From positions 1-64,000 of the forward strand of contig JACGCK010000033.1 of NCBI GenBank assembly GCA_014925825.1: a stretch of 64,000 nucleotides of DNA. Direction: 5' to 3'. Shown here piece after piece: positions 24,056-36,897 of this stretch (within the stretch, counting starts at the first letter, position 1; every line of letters begins with the position of its first letter). The notes beneath the pieces were generated by a model. It ran no database searches and was not told the DNA's origin. It saw only the letters and a list, made by a program, of their open reading frames with translations. Both the position numbers and the translations under genes were made by a program. This DNA is from Pholiota molesta (Eukaryota > Basidiomycota > Agaricomycetes > Agaricales > Strophariaceae).

Positions 24056-27000
24056 GCTGCCCACTCGATCGCCCGTTGTGCATGATTAATTTATTGATCG
24101 ACGATCATTCATTTATACGGAATTCTGCTTCTTCGATCCCAACCTCTCCCACATACCCAGTCCTACTCCTCGGTTTAAATCCCTTCCTCAATTCCCACCG
24201 ACTCACAGGCTCACACTCATCTCAGTCTGCAGCGAAGCAGATTGATTAACCGGATACCCAGGCCCTTTCCTTTCTCCCTCTCGTCATTCGGATTCTAGAT
24301 TTCGCCCATCATATGTACATTCGACTTCGCCATTTATTTATTCCCCGCTATCGCGTCTCCCTCCCCACTTGGTACTTGCCGCCTCAAGTTTCTCGAACCG
24401 TCCTCCGCTATCGAGCACCCCATATCCCTTTGACAGGCCTTCTTCGCACCCTCAAGTTGTACCGTGTAGTTGATTCGAGATCAACTGAATATTGTCTGTA
24501 TAAGTGGGTGCTATGTATGTAATGGCGCCGTGCGTCGTTTACCCTCTACTGTATACCTGGAGCAATGTACGTTGCCTCCCCTTGTTATAGTGTTTGTTAT
24601 TTATACCAGTTAAACAATATATATTTAACAATTTGTTTCCTATCTCATTACCTTCCATGAAAGGTAGGCATATTCTAGCGTATTTGGTAACAACAGCTTT
24701 CCGACTGCAAGATGATCTAAATAAGCAATTGGGCCGTATCGCGACTTATCCTTACTTCTACTTGTTCATCGGAGATTACGAGTGTCCTTCAAATTATCGC
24801 TAGCCATAGGAAGAGGAAAGTCTTATTCGTGCCACCTTCTGACAGAGTAGAATTGGGAGACCATTTCAAGCAAGAATCTATCTTATCCTTCCGACATGAC
24901 ATTGGAGATAACGCGAAATTATAATCCAACATTACTGAAGTAACAGATGAGAACATCCACCCGATCGAGGCCATTAAATCCCAATACATCTTCGATATAT
25001 CCAACGTTAAACTTATCTCAGCGCACACAGTGCTGCGGTGCGGGAGAGCCCTCGCCCCAAAAACGGCGTGGGAGGCGTGCGTTAGCGGTAAGTTCTGTTT
25101 CTCAATGTATATTGATCGACTTGGAGTGGGTAGCGGCGAAGGGTGAAGGGCTAACGTGGCGGGTGCCGGTCTGTTGGCGATTCGACGTATTCCGGACAGC
25201 TGGGAAGGGTGTTGGGTTCGTTATGGGTAGGATTTTATTAGTGTTGGAATTTGTGACGGTGAATCTTCGTTATGTTGATGTATCGTTGGATTTTTTGTTT
25301 TGTTTGCTATAGCCTCGAATACTGATTTTCCAAAGAAAACGCAGAGCACCAAGAGGCGATGTCATACATCGAGGACATATCAGACTGTCCTTCGATATTC
25401 CTCGGGTTGGCTGGAGTGCTTTGTGCCACGAAGCAAGCATAAGGCGCCGAAGAGGCAAAGGGTCTACAGGCAAGCTGCGCAGAGCACAGGATAAGAATAT
25501 CAGGGTACACAGAGAGACAGAGGCATAGCCGCGAATAAGACGGTGGTTTGAAGTACATGTTCGACCATTTATCACGGGCTGACAGGTCGGACCGTGTGTT
25601 GTACCATTGTATAGAGATTGCGTGAAAAGCGATGGCTATGCAAGCATAGAAGTTCACGAGCGCTAATGCGGTTGAAAGTGGTAGATTCAACCAGCGATCT
25701 CGGTGTAATCGTCCGCCGAGAAGAATGTACAAGACCCTTGGCATCGGAAATGATACATGTACATGCACCCATGCAATGGAAATGGACGGTAGCGCCAAGA
25801 GGCTTTAATATATCGTTATAATTCATATTCACCACGTTCTTACAGACATAGGTTATCTGCATTTCGCCAGAGTGCTTCAGGAGCATCCGAGGCCATGAGT
25901 AGATGTCAAATCAAAACATATTTGACATGTGTATGGTAGGTCGTCGAGGCGCATTGAACCTGTCGAATTAGTTGGGTGAGGTATACCTCTCTGGATTGAT
26001 GCGCCACCTTTGACGTATGCTAGGATATATTGGTGTGACAATTGGGGTAAAGTCCGTACCACAGAGACAGGATCAGCATCATAAATGACGTTTGCCAGGA
26101 TCTGCGTAGTTTCTTTTTGACTGCAGCACCAAAAACGTGGTGATCATCATTAGGCGCGCAATCCGATAAGCTATCACGCGCACGACTTGCGCGAATTAAA
26201 AGAGCATCCACGGTCGGATCCAAAGCCAGGCGCCACTCGGTGAGTTACTTTCTGTGCACGAAAAACGGTAAAAAGCGGTTCGCGTGGCGGAGACTACTGA
26301 ATTCGAGGAGTCTAGAAGGCCCATCCAAGAATAGTGCAGGAGCAGAGCTGGTCATATATATCCAGAGCAAAGTTTGACAGCGAATGGGGCTTCGTACATT
26401 TATAACCGCCGAGAAACCATTGTAATAATCTGTCGCCCCAAGTTTATAAGCCACTGGACAATGATATCCAATTATCCAATATCATTCATTTCAGAGACTC
26501 TGGGATGCCATAGTCGCCATTTGCACCGCTAAACACATGTTGGCGTGCAGGCTACGGCAGGCTTCCATTCATAATGTGGGACTGTTATGGCAGCTAGAGG
26601 CTGAAAATAGAACGAGAAGAACTTTGAGTAATCGTAGGCAATCCCACAACCGACGGGAACCGGCGGTGAGTTCAAGGGCATGTGCCCCTAGAGTAAATGC
26701 AGCACTAGGGAAAAATAGAGGCTAGTGTCGTTTTGCGTGATGAGGCCTTCCAGAATATACGACGTTTGAGACAATGACAGCAGTCGATCGTGTATAGGGG
26801 CGCAGGCGCAGTACGTATGACACGCAGAGTCTAGGAGCAGCGGGCGAGTGGGTTTAAGGGAGTCTTTCGTCGTCTGACCTAACATAAGGTGTTCTGGCCA
26901 ATCCAGCGGAGGTGAGAACTGCAGGAACACTCCGAGACAGGGTACGGCGAACAGCCCTTCCGTCCCCAAGTGTCCCACATCTTTACTTCCACGTGGGATC

Positions 27001-27268
27001 GATTTGAAAAGATGATCTTCTGTCGCTGTCTGAGGTATAGACCTACTAGGCATAACTAGACCGGGGATCCGGATCGCAGAAGCAACCGTTGGACGAGGAG
27101 AGGTATCCTAGCCAACTCGACCCAGAACGGTGCCGCCCAGGAGACGGTTGGAGGCAGAGCATTGTTTGCGGAATTTTTTTGCCAGCGGTATGTGGATGAA
27201 GCGGTGGAGTGGTGACTGGAACTTGCACTGAAATATTTTGTCTTGTACGCCTTCCAAATTAGGAACTT
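24056..27268. other. 3.2 kb largely without recognised genes
   Basis: Only short frames of uncertain meaning, the longest on the minus strand at 25307-25798 (LHRDRWLNLPLSTALALVNF, hydrophobic). A coding relic on the minus strand between about 25290 and 26460 is possible: several consecutive frames have hydrophobic stretches. I could not assemble a protein or recognise a family. No terminal repeats of a mobile element were seen. Confidence 0.35.
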
Positions 27269-27278
27269 TATATATATA
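27269..27278 (+). promoter_or_regulatory. TATA box of the UBL3-like gene
   Basis: TATATATATA 120 bp before the ATG at 27398, with a CT-rich leader (about 27300-27335). Confidence 0.5.
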
Positions 27279-27397
27279 GCGGTGTCCAGCTTTCTTGATC
27301 TGCTCTTTCCTTCCTTCTCCCATCTTCCCTGCCTCATAACACTTTCTACGCAGTACGCTTCCCCTCCCAGCACGACCACGACAAGCACGACGTTGTA

Positions 27398-28650
27398 ATG
27401 GCCTCGAACGACGTACCAACGGTGCAGGCTACCGGGCTGGCCGAAGCGCAGGATACATCTCTCCCTCCAACGGAGCCTCCAGCAGCTCCATTCGCGACGA
27501 CGAATATCTCGCGAGATCTGGCACCCCCCTCTTCGCGGTCCTCATTTACACGTGTTGGAGACGACGACGAGCGCCGAACAACCCAAATAACATCACACGA
27601 CCCAATACCCTTCCCACACTCTACCCATTGCTTCCAATTCCTACGCCGACGAACAGATGCTGTCGTTAGTAGCAGCAGCTTCAGAAGAACAACAACAGCA
27701 ACTGAATGCTCAAATAGAGAGCCCGTCTCCACCAGAACTGTCGACAGACGAACACGTACCGCAAATGCCTCAGACATATCTCACTTTCTTACTCATTTCC
27801 GGAAAACGGCGGACGATGGCTTTCGAGCCGGATACCTCGATAGGCCGGGTGAAGGAGCTGGTGTGGAATTCGTGGCCAGCAGGTGTGCGGTTTGGCCGTG
27901 TACTCGGCGCATGTTTACTGACAAGTGACATTTGCTCCTGCGCTCGTCTATCAATGATGTCTATTTTCTTCTTGTCTTGCTCTGTTCTACCTCGGAATGC
28001 CACAGATTGGCAGCATGACCGGCCCCCTGCGCCGTCCTATCTTCGTGTTCTATATCTGGGGAGAATGCTACAAGACGATGAAACTCTGAGTAGTGAGTTT
28101 TTAATTCTAGCGACTTCTTCATTATGTTTGCAACCCTTTTCATCTCCACCATTTTCGTCATCACATTACTTTCATTCTCGCTCCGCTTCCAGAGGTCCTT
28201 CATTATCATAAATAAAATGTATACGAGGCCGGTATCATCTACATATGACGACGGCTTTTCTACGTTTCCTGTTTTTCTCTTTAGCGGGTCCATTCTTGGC
28301 ATATATTCGCAACATGATTTTTCCAATGTTTCATTCCGCTAACATTCACATTTGAAAATAGGTCTCAAACTGCCTACTCATACCGTACAGCAACCAACGC
28401 CGTCATCAACGTCGTCACCAGGACCAACCCCAACAATTGTGCATTTGTCGATCCGTCCGTATCCTCCCCCAGGCGATGGTGATGCTATCAAGAAAAAGAA
28501 GAAACGGGTGCCGGACGGTTCGTCTGGGCTTCGCGTGGCGATGTGGCTTGCCTGATATCTGTTTTCCATTCTTTTTGCAGATGCTTCTGGCAAAATGACG
28601 CCAATCATGATAACGACGAGGCTGCATGCTGCAGATGCATCATTTGCTGA
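27398..28650 (+). CDS. UBL3/MUB-like membrane-anchored ubiquitin-fold protein
   Basis: Ubiquitin-fold protein tethered to membranes by C-terminal lipidation; relatives bind E2 enzymes or sort cargo to vesicles (family knowledge). The N-terminus is Pro/Ser-rich (MASNDVPTVQATGLAEA). The ubiquitin fold reads TYLTFLLISGKRRTMAFEPD, TSIGRVKELVWNSWPA, DWQHDRPPAPSYLRVLYLGR, MLQDDETLS, LKLPTHT and PTIVHLSIRPYPPPG. A KKKKKR basic patch follows. The end is NDEAACCRCIIC, a cysteine cluster with a CaaX-like CIIC. Introns near 27879-28003, 28091-28361 and about 28519-28580 are in phase. The frame changes around 27640 (before MLSLVAAASEEQQQQ) and at 28590-28595, where one more base is needed to reach the cysteine tail. 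Confidence 0.8.
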
Positions 28651-30680
28651 ACACTTTATAGCGTCCTGAGAGGTTTCCATGATTTTCTCTCGATTGACTG
28701 TTTCAACTGCCGGGATAATTCAATAAAATGCGCATTTGTGCATTTGCTCGCTTGTTCTCGTCAAGTATTTGCCATCTTGATTTCCAATCGCTTTGCTAGT
28801 GCTTTGGGTCTCCTCAGAATGATGTCCTGCCTAGAGATATCAGTCTCATCCTTCCATCCTCCCTTTTCTTTATCTGGCGAGGACTCTTATCCATCACCCT
28901 CTTACGCCTTGCCACCGCACACGCATACCACAAAATACCCTCTTCAATTTCTTTCCCTCTCTGCCATGTTGTCGCTTCTTTCGCTTTCTCTTCGTAGCAT
29001 CAGGATCTTACGCATTCATGTATCATATAATGCACAGCTCACAATCCCATCCACCCACTGTCCCCTCTAACCCATCTCCCACCTCCCATTTCTCACCCAC
29101 CATTCACGGCGTTTCCATTCCACGCTTTAATTATAATCAGGGTCACCCTCATCGTCCACCCAGATTCAGTATGTGTATGCACGTTCAGGCCTGTCTTATC
29201 ATGATACTTATGTGATCTCTCTGCGGTCGATCAGCTATGCGCACACATTCTACATTCCGCGATCTCGTCATCGCCTCATCCTTCCATTCATCGTCTATTT
29301 TCAGCGCGGTCTAATTATGCCTCTGTGTGCGCTCTCGTCACACCCGTGTTTAACTTCATGCGCTGCCATTTCTGTTGCCAATGCGATTTAGGCCTTCATC
29401 ATATAATTATGGATGCAAGTGTCGCGACTCGAGTCCGGAATATATGAGCTCGCTCCACCATTCCCGCTGCCATGTTACACAACACATGCAGCTAGCGCTC
29501 AAGTATGGCCGCACAGCAAGCGTACATACATACACGCCTCACGCACTGGACCGTCCGTCATGAACGTCAAACCTCTTTCCGAATGACGTTCGACTGCAAT
29601 ATATCAGAGACGGGGTGCGGTCCATGGCACGTCCCAGCGCCTCCGACCCGTCATTCAGTTCATATTGGCCACACCAATGCATCCATACCGCCATTGCGCA
29701 AACTTAGTCTCCCATCCATCCCAGCTGCTCGGCGTAAAACGCGCTGTCGTCTTTCCATGGTTCATAGTCCAGCACGTCAGCGCTTCAGCTCCATGGAGAA
29801 TTCAGGAGCACCCTTTTGGGCTGTCAGCGTAACGCACGCATGTGCATCGTGTTTCCTGCTCTGAGCGCTAGCGATGGGGTTAAGCGCCCCTGCTGTGCGC
29901 TGGTAAACGATTTTTACTGCGCCTCCGTGCGGTCGGGCGGCGCTTCGATTTGGGGAGCTATAACTTTTTCGGTGCGGCCAAATCCACGCATTCGCGCAAT
30001 GTGGGCAAGTGGGAGCTCGTTTTAGGGTTCGACTTCGACGTCCTCGGTGATCCTGCAGTGCAGTCGTGCTCGTCACATGCATGCGCGCGAAACGCGAATA
30101 GAGGAATCTGTACGCCATCGATGGACCGGGCGTCGATCCTCGATTTAATTTAGCCATGGGCGTATTTTTGGCCGAAGTTTACACACAGTTGGACTTGTAC
30201 TTCAAGCTCAGAGCTCAGCGCTCATCTGCGCTCCGAAGGCGATTGAGTCAGGAAACTGGCATCGTTCGTAATGATCTGCCGTTCCTTTCATTTTTGCTTA
30301 GACGCAGGAAGCATTACGATATGAGCGCACGATCAGGGCGCACTGTTGTATTGTACTTGAGGTATCCTGCTGCATACACATTTACGATATACATATGCTT
30401 TCCGGCCTGCTGCGCTCTCACTTCTGGTACTGTCGACCTTTCTCCAGGCTTCATTGAGTTATGAGATCATTTTGCAGATATTGTTGTCGAGTTTACGGAT
30501 CGGTTGTGGTTATTCTTCAAATGGGATACAGATTACATTTCTTTAGGTTTTACTACTCAGAAGTCGGACTAGTTCGTCCACATAGCTCAGGAGGGTATGT
30601 AACATTATAAGTACAGACCTCGTATGCTGATATGCAGGTCGCTGACAAGGCATAGGGATTCAATCGAATATTCACTGATT
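28651..30680. other. 2 kb gene-free spacer
   Basis: The first 600 bases (about 28840-29270) are markedly pyrimidine-rich on the plus strand; the remainder has no recognised gene. The convergent end of the glutamine-synthetase-like gene follows. Confidence 0.4.
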
Positions 30681-32391
30681 TCAGAAGGTCTCGACAAGAA
30701 GCTTTAATTCCTCGTTGTCCATAAGGCCGAAGGTCAGCTGCTCTTTCAGACTCTGACGCGCAGGGGAAGCAAATATTGTTAGATTGAGTTCCTCCGAAAT
30801 CGAAATACGTCTCGACACACCTTATTCACGCTCAAAAATTTGGTCTTGAAATCCGCGCCAAAGACGCTATCGACAATGACGCTCTTCGCAAACTTCGTCC
30901 TCGCCTCCTCCCAGCTCAGCGGCATGCGCGCTGTTACACCCAGCGCCTTCCTCTCCTCTTCACTGAGTTGCGCCGCGCTCCTCTCCCCACTACAATCCTT
31001 GATCTCCAATGCCTTCGACGTCAGCACGCCCGCCAGCCCCGCGCCAAGCACACCGGCCATAGCGAGGTAGGGTTCGCGGTGCCGTCGAGGGTCTTGAGCT
31101 CAAATTCCGCGATGAAGGCGAGGCGGCGTTGCACAGCCGGACGGGCGCCTCGCGGTTGTCGGTGCCCCAGCAGACGTAGGTGCCGCCAGACCAGACGCCG
31201 TCGACCATGCGGTTGTAGGATGCGGTGGTGGGCAGCGCGAGCAGCGCGAGGTAGGGGAGGTGCTCGAGCACGCCGGCGAGGAATTGGGCTTCGGTTTCGG
31301 AGAGGTTTTGGGGTGCTGATGAGGGTGTTGTTTTGATCCGTCTGTGGAGTGAATGGATATGTGTGCGTGCGCTGCGCTGCCGCCTGTTTAATAAATTATG
31401 GAAGTGGTTGGTAAGGTAAAGACATCTGGATTTGGCCATCGGTACGCACAATTTTTAGGAAGACCCGAGGCGCCAACGTCGCGCGCAGACCATGTTTGCT
31501 AGCAATGTTGAATATCGTCTCGCGGGTATGGATGAGCGCGTCGACGGCCTGCAACGGTGACAGGGGCCCAGTGACCACCTCATACTGCCCTGGAGCCGCC
31601 TCCGCGTGGTACATCTGCAACTCAATACCAGAGTCAGTGAGCGCCTCTGATATCTCTTCCATGATCTGGGCCTCCTTCGTGCCGGATAAAGCGCGGGGGC
31701 GTTGCACCATCCGTGTTGGTTGACGGCTTCGATGGGCATGGTCTTTTTGAGAGAATGAATTCGGTCTCGAAGCCTACGAGAAATTCGACGCCTGCGGCAT
31801 CTCGCGCGTGGCTGAAGCGAGGGCGACATAAGATAGCAAACAAGGTGAATGGTGCTCGACTCACTCAATGACGCGTCGAAGGATAGTCCGTGGACAGAGG
31901 TCGACCTCGAGCGCTCGCTGGCCACTCAGACCAGGAATCGGATTCTTCTCCTCAAACCACCCATTACACTTGCATGACCAGGCGCATAGGGCATAATTTC
32001 AACGAGGACAAGTCGACTGCGTACAGATATTCACCAGTAGCGCTATAAATCAGATCAGCAATATATTCGCGCGTGTCAGTTGAATGTAATAGCGAATATG
32101 GCCCAACGCACTTGAACCCGTCTGCGATGGTGATAAAGGCGAGCCCGAGCGACGCCTTGGTAATCGATGTGCCAGGTCGCGATGTCTGAAGCAACTTTTC
32201 GAAATAGGGGAGGGGGATAACACGATATCGGATGTTGTTGATAGATCCACCCATGTTATACGAACATGCTTGATACCTTGTGTTTTAAGTTCACCCAGAG
32301 TCAGTGCAGGTGGTCGAGATCCGGAGCCTGTGCTGTAAGGAACGCCATGGTGGGTTAAATCAGCAGACATATTGCGTCGAGCTTTGATCAA
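30681..32391 (-). CDS. glutamine synthetase-like protein (FluG-type GS domain)
   Basis: GS type I fold, as in fungal FluG C-terminal domains; it may ligate an amine to glutamate, but the true substrate is open. The protein starts MSADLTHHGVPYSTG (32370; in-frame ATG also at 32391). The beta-grasp part reads KHVRITWVDL and NNIRYRVIPLPYFEKLL. The catalytic part has GFETEFIL, the metal/ammonia loop YHAEAAPGQYEVVTGPLSPL, SKHGLRATLAP, SAAHAHISIHS, YNRMVDGVWSGGTYVCWGTD, NREAPVRLC and FELKTLDGTAN. The last exon is SLKEQLTFGLMDNEELKLL. Breaks occur near 31070 (AACCCTACC, one C short), near 31110, near 31310, around 31700, and near 31980 and 32250. No amidohydrolase domain is present, unlike full-length FluG. 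Confidence 0.82.
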
Positions 32392-32871
32392 TGTACAATT
32401 CTAGAGGGTGTATCGTCAAGGAACGAGGCAGACAAGACAAGTGATGATAGGGAGGGTGCGGCGTTGAAACGTCATGATGAAATGCGTATTGAGATCGATT
32501 GCTCGTAATGGGATATGCCAACCACCGAAGCTGGAAGATTTGATTGACATCACAGATCACTTGCACTACAGACACTAGTAACCGTGCGCATTATAATATT
32601 ATCTGCCTAGGTTATAGTTGTGATTAGAAACACATCGGAATGTAGACTAGTAACTGGACTCGTAAAAGGCGATGCTTGAGGTTCAATTGTCCCGTACAGT
32701 CCCAATAATCAAACGGTGATGTTCAGCGAACGGTCACTTGCCATGCATGTTATAGAACTGCTAAGAACTGCACTCTCATAAATAGGAACCATAAATTTCA
32801 CAGCAAGCCCAAAGAAAAATGACAAATGAATAATACCCTAAATCCACTAGTTCCAAAATGACGAAAACTAT

Positions 32872-34333
32872 TTACCAGCTTAGAATGAAGCTGACGGACT
32901 CGGGGCAGCGGAAACGGAGGCGCACAACCCGGCGAGCACCCGGCGGATGCACCACGACGCTCTGCGCCCTCGCACGCGCCTGAGGACGGACGGTACCCGC
33001 CCTCGGACCAGGCGTCGCAGGAGCCGGCGCCAGTTTCATACCAGCCGGAATAACCACGGGCATCGGGGGGAGCGGGGGCATGCTCTCCTCGTCCCAGCCG
33101 TGGAAGTCGAAGTTCATCACGGCGGGGGAGCTCTTGTACCGGCGGTGGCCCTTCTTCAGCGGTGCAGCGGCGACGGGTGCACGGGCGGACGTCGGGCTGA
33201 TGGGAGGTGGGGGCGTCAGGGAGCGTTGGCGCCATGAAGGTGTTCCGGGCATCATCGTCGCGCGGAGGAGTCGGATGCGCTCGAGGCCTTGCGCGTCTGT
33301 CTCCGAAGAGGATATGTTCTCGACGATAGCTGGCTCCGAGATAGAAGGCAGTAGGGCGAAGGCGGGGGCTAGAGCTTGCGGAAGAGTAGGAATTGCGGGC
33401 GCTTGAGCTGAACCGATGATGAACGACATCCGAATGGGACCTGGCGTCTTCACTTCCGGCAGCCTGTAGTCCACGACATTCTTTCGGCTATCGATGGGCT
33501 TCAGCTCGACAAGTTGAACTTGGGCATGGGATGGCTAAGAGTGGCCATCGCGGTCTGCCTCCTCTCCACCCTTCTTTGACGGCTGGAGAGAATCGACTCA
33601 TGACTTTGCCGAAGGCCGTGGAGTGCTTCGAGATACGGCTCGAGCATCCTCAGTGGCTTCTTCTTTTTCTTCAACTTCGCGCTGGCCTTTTCGTCGACTT
33701 GCACTGCCTCAGGTATCGAGACGACCATTGTGGGCGGAACGATCAAGTCCATTGGCGACGGCATGGGAACGGCGTTGGAGAGTCCTCCCTTTGTCGGTGC
33801 CTCGACCAAGGCGCTGAACGCAGAGGCACCTCCACCAGGTCGTGCTCCTGAACGCCTCCTCCAATCCGGGCATCCGACAGGTCAGACCACTGAACGCTTG
33901 GGCTGAATGCAATGGCGTGTCTCCTCGTATCGACAGGCTTGAGCAGCGGAACGAAAGGCGAATGGCTGCCCTTCCACGACTCCTGGCTGTAGACGCTGGC
34001 CGCGACAGGACGGATGCCACCGTCAGAGCTGCACTCATGATCTGCGCACTTGCCGTGAACGCAAAGAGCCCAGGCGAGTCATAGAGGCTCGATTCATCCG
34101 ACAATGGTGTCAACTGCAAACAGCAAATAGTGAATCAATATCCGAAAACGAAAAACCCTTGCATATGGGATGGAATATGTTGGAGCACATACCTGGCCAT
34201 AGTGTGTCTTCGTGGCAAGATCAGCTTTCACGCGGAACAAGAGCGACCTCTGCGCGACCAGCGGCGCAAGGGAGATGCTCAGGCGTTGCGCATTGGGGCG
34301 GTATATGCCCCGGGTTTGGAATTGGGGTTCCAT
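32872..34333 (-). CDS. Ser/Pro-rich protein of unknown function
   Basis: Starts MEPQFQTRGIYRPNAQRLSI at 34333 (an in-frame ATG also exists at 34381). An intron donor follows YGQ near 34193, and the acceptor lies before LTPLSDESSLYDSPGLFAF (34113). Later pieces read YSQESWKGSHSPFVPLLKPV, SPSVQWSDLSDARIGGGVQE and SAFSALVEAPTKGGLSNAVP. They continue KLKKKKKPLRMLEPYLEALH, VVDYRLPEVKTPGPIRMSFI and RRYKSSPAVMNFDFHGWDEE, and end CPESVSFILSW. One-base shifts near 33500, 33830 and 33975 separate frames. No domain is recognised. The regular SP/TP sites and basic patch (KLKKKKK) would fit a regulated nuclear or signalling scaffold, but that is a guess. Confidence 0.5.
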
Positions 34334-34381
34334 GATGAGTGTCCTCGAAGAGCGGCGACCAGCGTCCGACTTGAGCAGCAA

Positions 34382-35329
34382 TCAATGCTGTTGGGGGGTT
34401 CCGAGGTGGGGTTCGAGATCAACCTGCGTCCACCTTTATTTACATCTGTACAGGAACATGTTGATGGACGTTCGAGATGGCATCACGAAAGATCACAAAC
34501 TCAACTAAGGATATAATTTCAATTTGAATACCCACGGCTCTAAGGTTATTCGGAAGTTATTCCGCAAGTCATGCACGCTGATGCTGACATGTAAACACAA
34601 TAACATTCTGCTAGATTCTGCTGCCTGCAAGGGACCAAAGCCAAAGAAGGGTAGACGGACTTACTCTCTGCGCATAGCCCAATCTTCATTTCATCAAACC
34701 GCAACATACAAATGTCCTATACACAAATAGAAAGGCGCACCATGAGTGACGAGTACAGTGAGATTCACCCTGTCGTTGATTGAATTTCAGGCAAGGTCTG
34801 TCCGACTTTCAAATTCGAAATTGATATAGCCCCTGGACGTGATTGCTAAACATGGATGCCTTGAAGCGCACAATGAAACCCATTCGTGTATAGTGCACTT
34901 TCCAGCGCCAGGACTGGATATACGGTCGCGGTCGGAACGTCTGCACGTAAACCAGTTAGAGTATTCCTCGCCTACATCAGTGGCGACTTGATGCACACAA
35001 GCGCAACACCGTCTTGCGGATCGGGAAGGTTTGAGAATGCATCATATTTACCGCACGTAAAATATTTTGGAGTTGGATGCCGTCGCAATACGGGAACATA
35101 AAGCAGGGTGATATATAAATATGATCATGAGTGTGGCGACTAGACAACGCGTATTGTGTTTCAAAACGCCCGCAAATGCAGTTGGGTTCCAGCAAGATAG
35201 ACGAGCACCGCATCCAACATGGGGTGGTATAGATTAGTATTAACAACCTATGAGTATCCAGAGAAATTAATAAATGAAGATGGATGGGAAACGTGAAAAG
35301 ACGTACATTATAATGATAGCAAATTCCCC
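34382..35329. other. intergenic, no gene seen
   Basis: Only short chance frames. It should contain the promoter of the Ser/Pro-rich gene and the 3' end of the mitochondrial ribosomal protein gene (both minus strand). Confidence 0.35.
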
Positions 35330-36373
35330 TTAACTCGAAAGCGACTCTACTTTTGGTGTCTCTGCCTCTTCTAGAAGGAGCGGTCCCTCTCGGCCACCCA
35401 TGCGCTCGCATATTGTCTCGACCTCCTCGTGGAACTGCTTCGGCAAACCTCCTTTTACTAGGAGACATGGTAGCAGCCGCGTATGGAACAACCTATGAGC
35501 AACGGATGCACCCTATGTATGGAAGTCGAGTTATTGCGTATAAGCACTGCGAAAAGACAATAATACTCACGTATTGGTTATAGACCGCGCCCACGATGGC
35601 TTGTATAGTTTCCCCTTGGACCTTGTATAGTCCCGCGGAGCGTAACACCTCCATATCGGTGATAGACTGGCCCGAGGCAATTGAAGGCTGCCACACCAGC
35701 ACCCGACCGACTCCCCACTCATGCGCAACATGCTCTCCTAGCAAGTTCGTATGCAGAGCACTGAGAGCGATTCCCTCGATGTCGTCCGTTGACATCAGAT
35801 TTGGGCTTGCTTGTAGGAAGAGAAGGAGGTAGGCGGAGAGGACACGTCGGCCTGAAGGTAGGACAATCTTCGTTAATCCAAAGCCAAAGCCCAAGAATGA
35901 CTGGTGGAGATACGCACCAATAAAACTAAGTCCAGCATTATGGCCCTTCCGCGCAAGACGGTGACTTCCGTGAGTTAACACCCGTTGCGCAAGCTCTAAA
36001 GGGAATCGTAAAGGACTGAACAGCCTGTTCATATATTCCTCGGCTGCTGACACCTTGGCCTCTAAGTCCGGGTCTTCTGGTTGCTGTCTATGTTGTTCCC
36101 AATTGCGGTCGTCTGGTCTCGACTCGCGTGACCTGTACGACTTCGGGGGCCCACGTTCATAAGGTGGCTGCTCTCGTTGTCGGACTGCTTGTTGTCCATA
36201 GTGTCGGGATCCGACGGCTGCAAATTCTATGGTGAGCCAGACGAACAGTATACGGAAATAAACGCGCGCGCTGTACCAGCAATTAACGACCGCGAGGTGG
36301 CCAATGAAGAACTAGACTTTGAGCATGATACCGAACGCAAAGAAGACCCGAGACAGCGGGCAGCCCGAGACAT
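35330..36373 (-). CDS. mitochondrial ribosomal protein with dead RNase III fold (mL57/MRPL15-like)
   Basis: Likely a component of the mitochondrial large ribosomal subunit. The N-terminus MSRAARCLGSSLRSVSCSKS is an arginine/serine-rich mitochondrial presequence. The RNase III-like fold follows (AAEEYMNRLFSPLRFPLELA, QRVLTHGSH). The signature helix reads HNAGLSFIGRRVL. The acidic residues of active RNase III (NERLEFLGD) are replaced there, so it cannot cut RNA the usual way. It continues with DIEGIALSALHTNLLGEHVA and LYKVQGETIQAIVGAVYNQ, and after an intron with VAHRLFHTRLLPCLLVKGGL, ending VESLSS. Introns lie at about 35858-35932 and 35516-35571. No double-stranded-RNA-binding domain is present, which favours mL57 over mL44. 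One base is missing near 36229-36232, between the presequence and FAAVGSRHYG. Confidence 0.72.
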
Positions 36374-36897
36374 AATAAGGAGGAAAGATATAGGAGAGGC
36401 GTGGACCCAAATTCGTAGTTTCCCAAGCACACTCGCGACAGCGGTGAAGGAAAAAATAAGGAACGCACGTGACTCAAGCGCGCATGGTTTAGGGTGGGTA
36501 CAAGTTCCGACTCCTCCCTTCACCAATCTGCCTTGTGGCCAGTCTTCGATTACAGCTTCGACATCTTCTTCCTACATATAGGTACATTCACAGTGTGTGT
36601 ATGTGGGCTTAGATTAAGGTCCGATTCTCATGGGAATTATATAGGCGGTAGGATTCTTCGTATACATTCATTAATGCTAACGAGCACCAAACGAGCACCC
36701 TTTTCAGTCTTCAGCTTCAGGTTCAAATTAAACCTGCAACAAGCCAACAATCCTCGCGCTTGGTGTAATGTTTTTCTAACTAGTTTCAGGCATAGGCAGC
36801 CGTATTTTTACACCCACATTCATGGTTTCTCTTCCAAGATACGGAAACACGCCGGAACTTCATCGAGTCATCTCTAGAGCGTGGCCTTTGTCTAACA

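Noticed and set aside
25307..25798. Hydrophobic minus-strand frame as a membrane protein gene
   Set aside because: No start context, intron structure or family match could be built, and flanking frames do not connect convincingly.
29777..30157. 126-codon minus-strand frame
   Set aside because: Composition and lack of homology-like motifs suggest chance; no promoter or introns.
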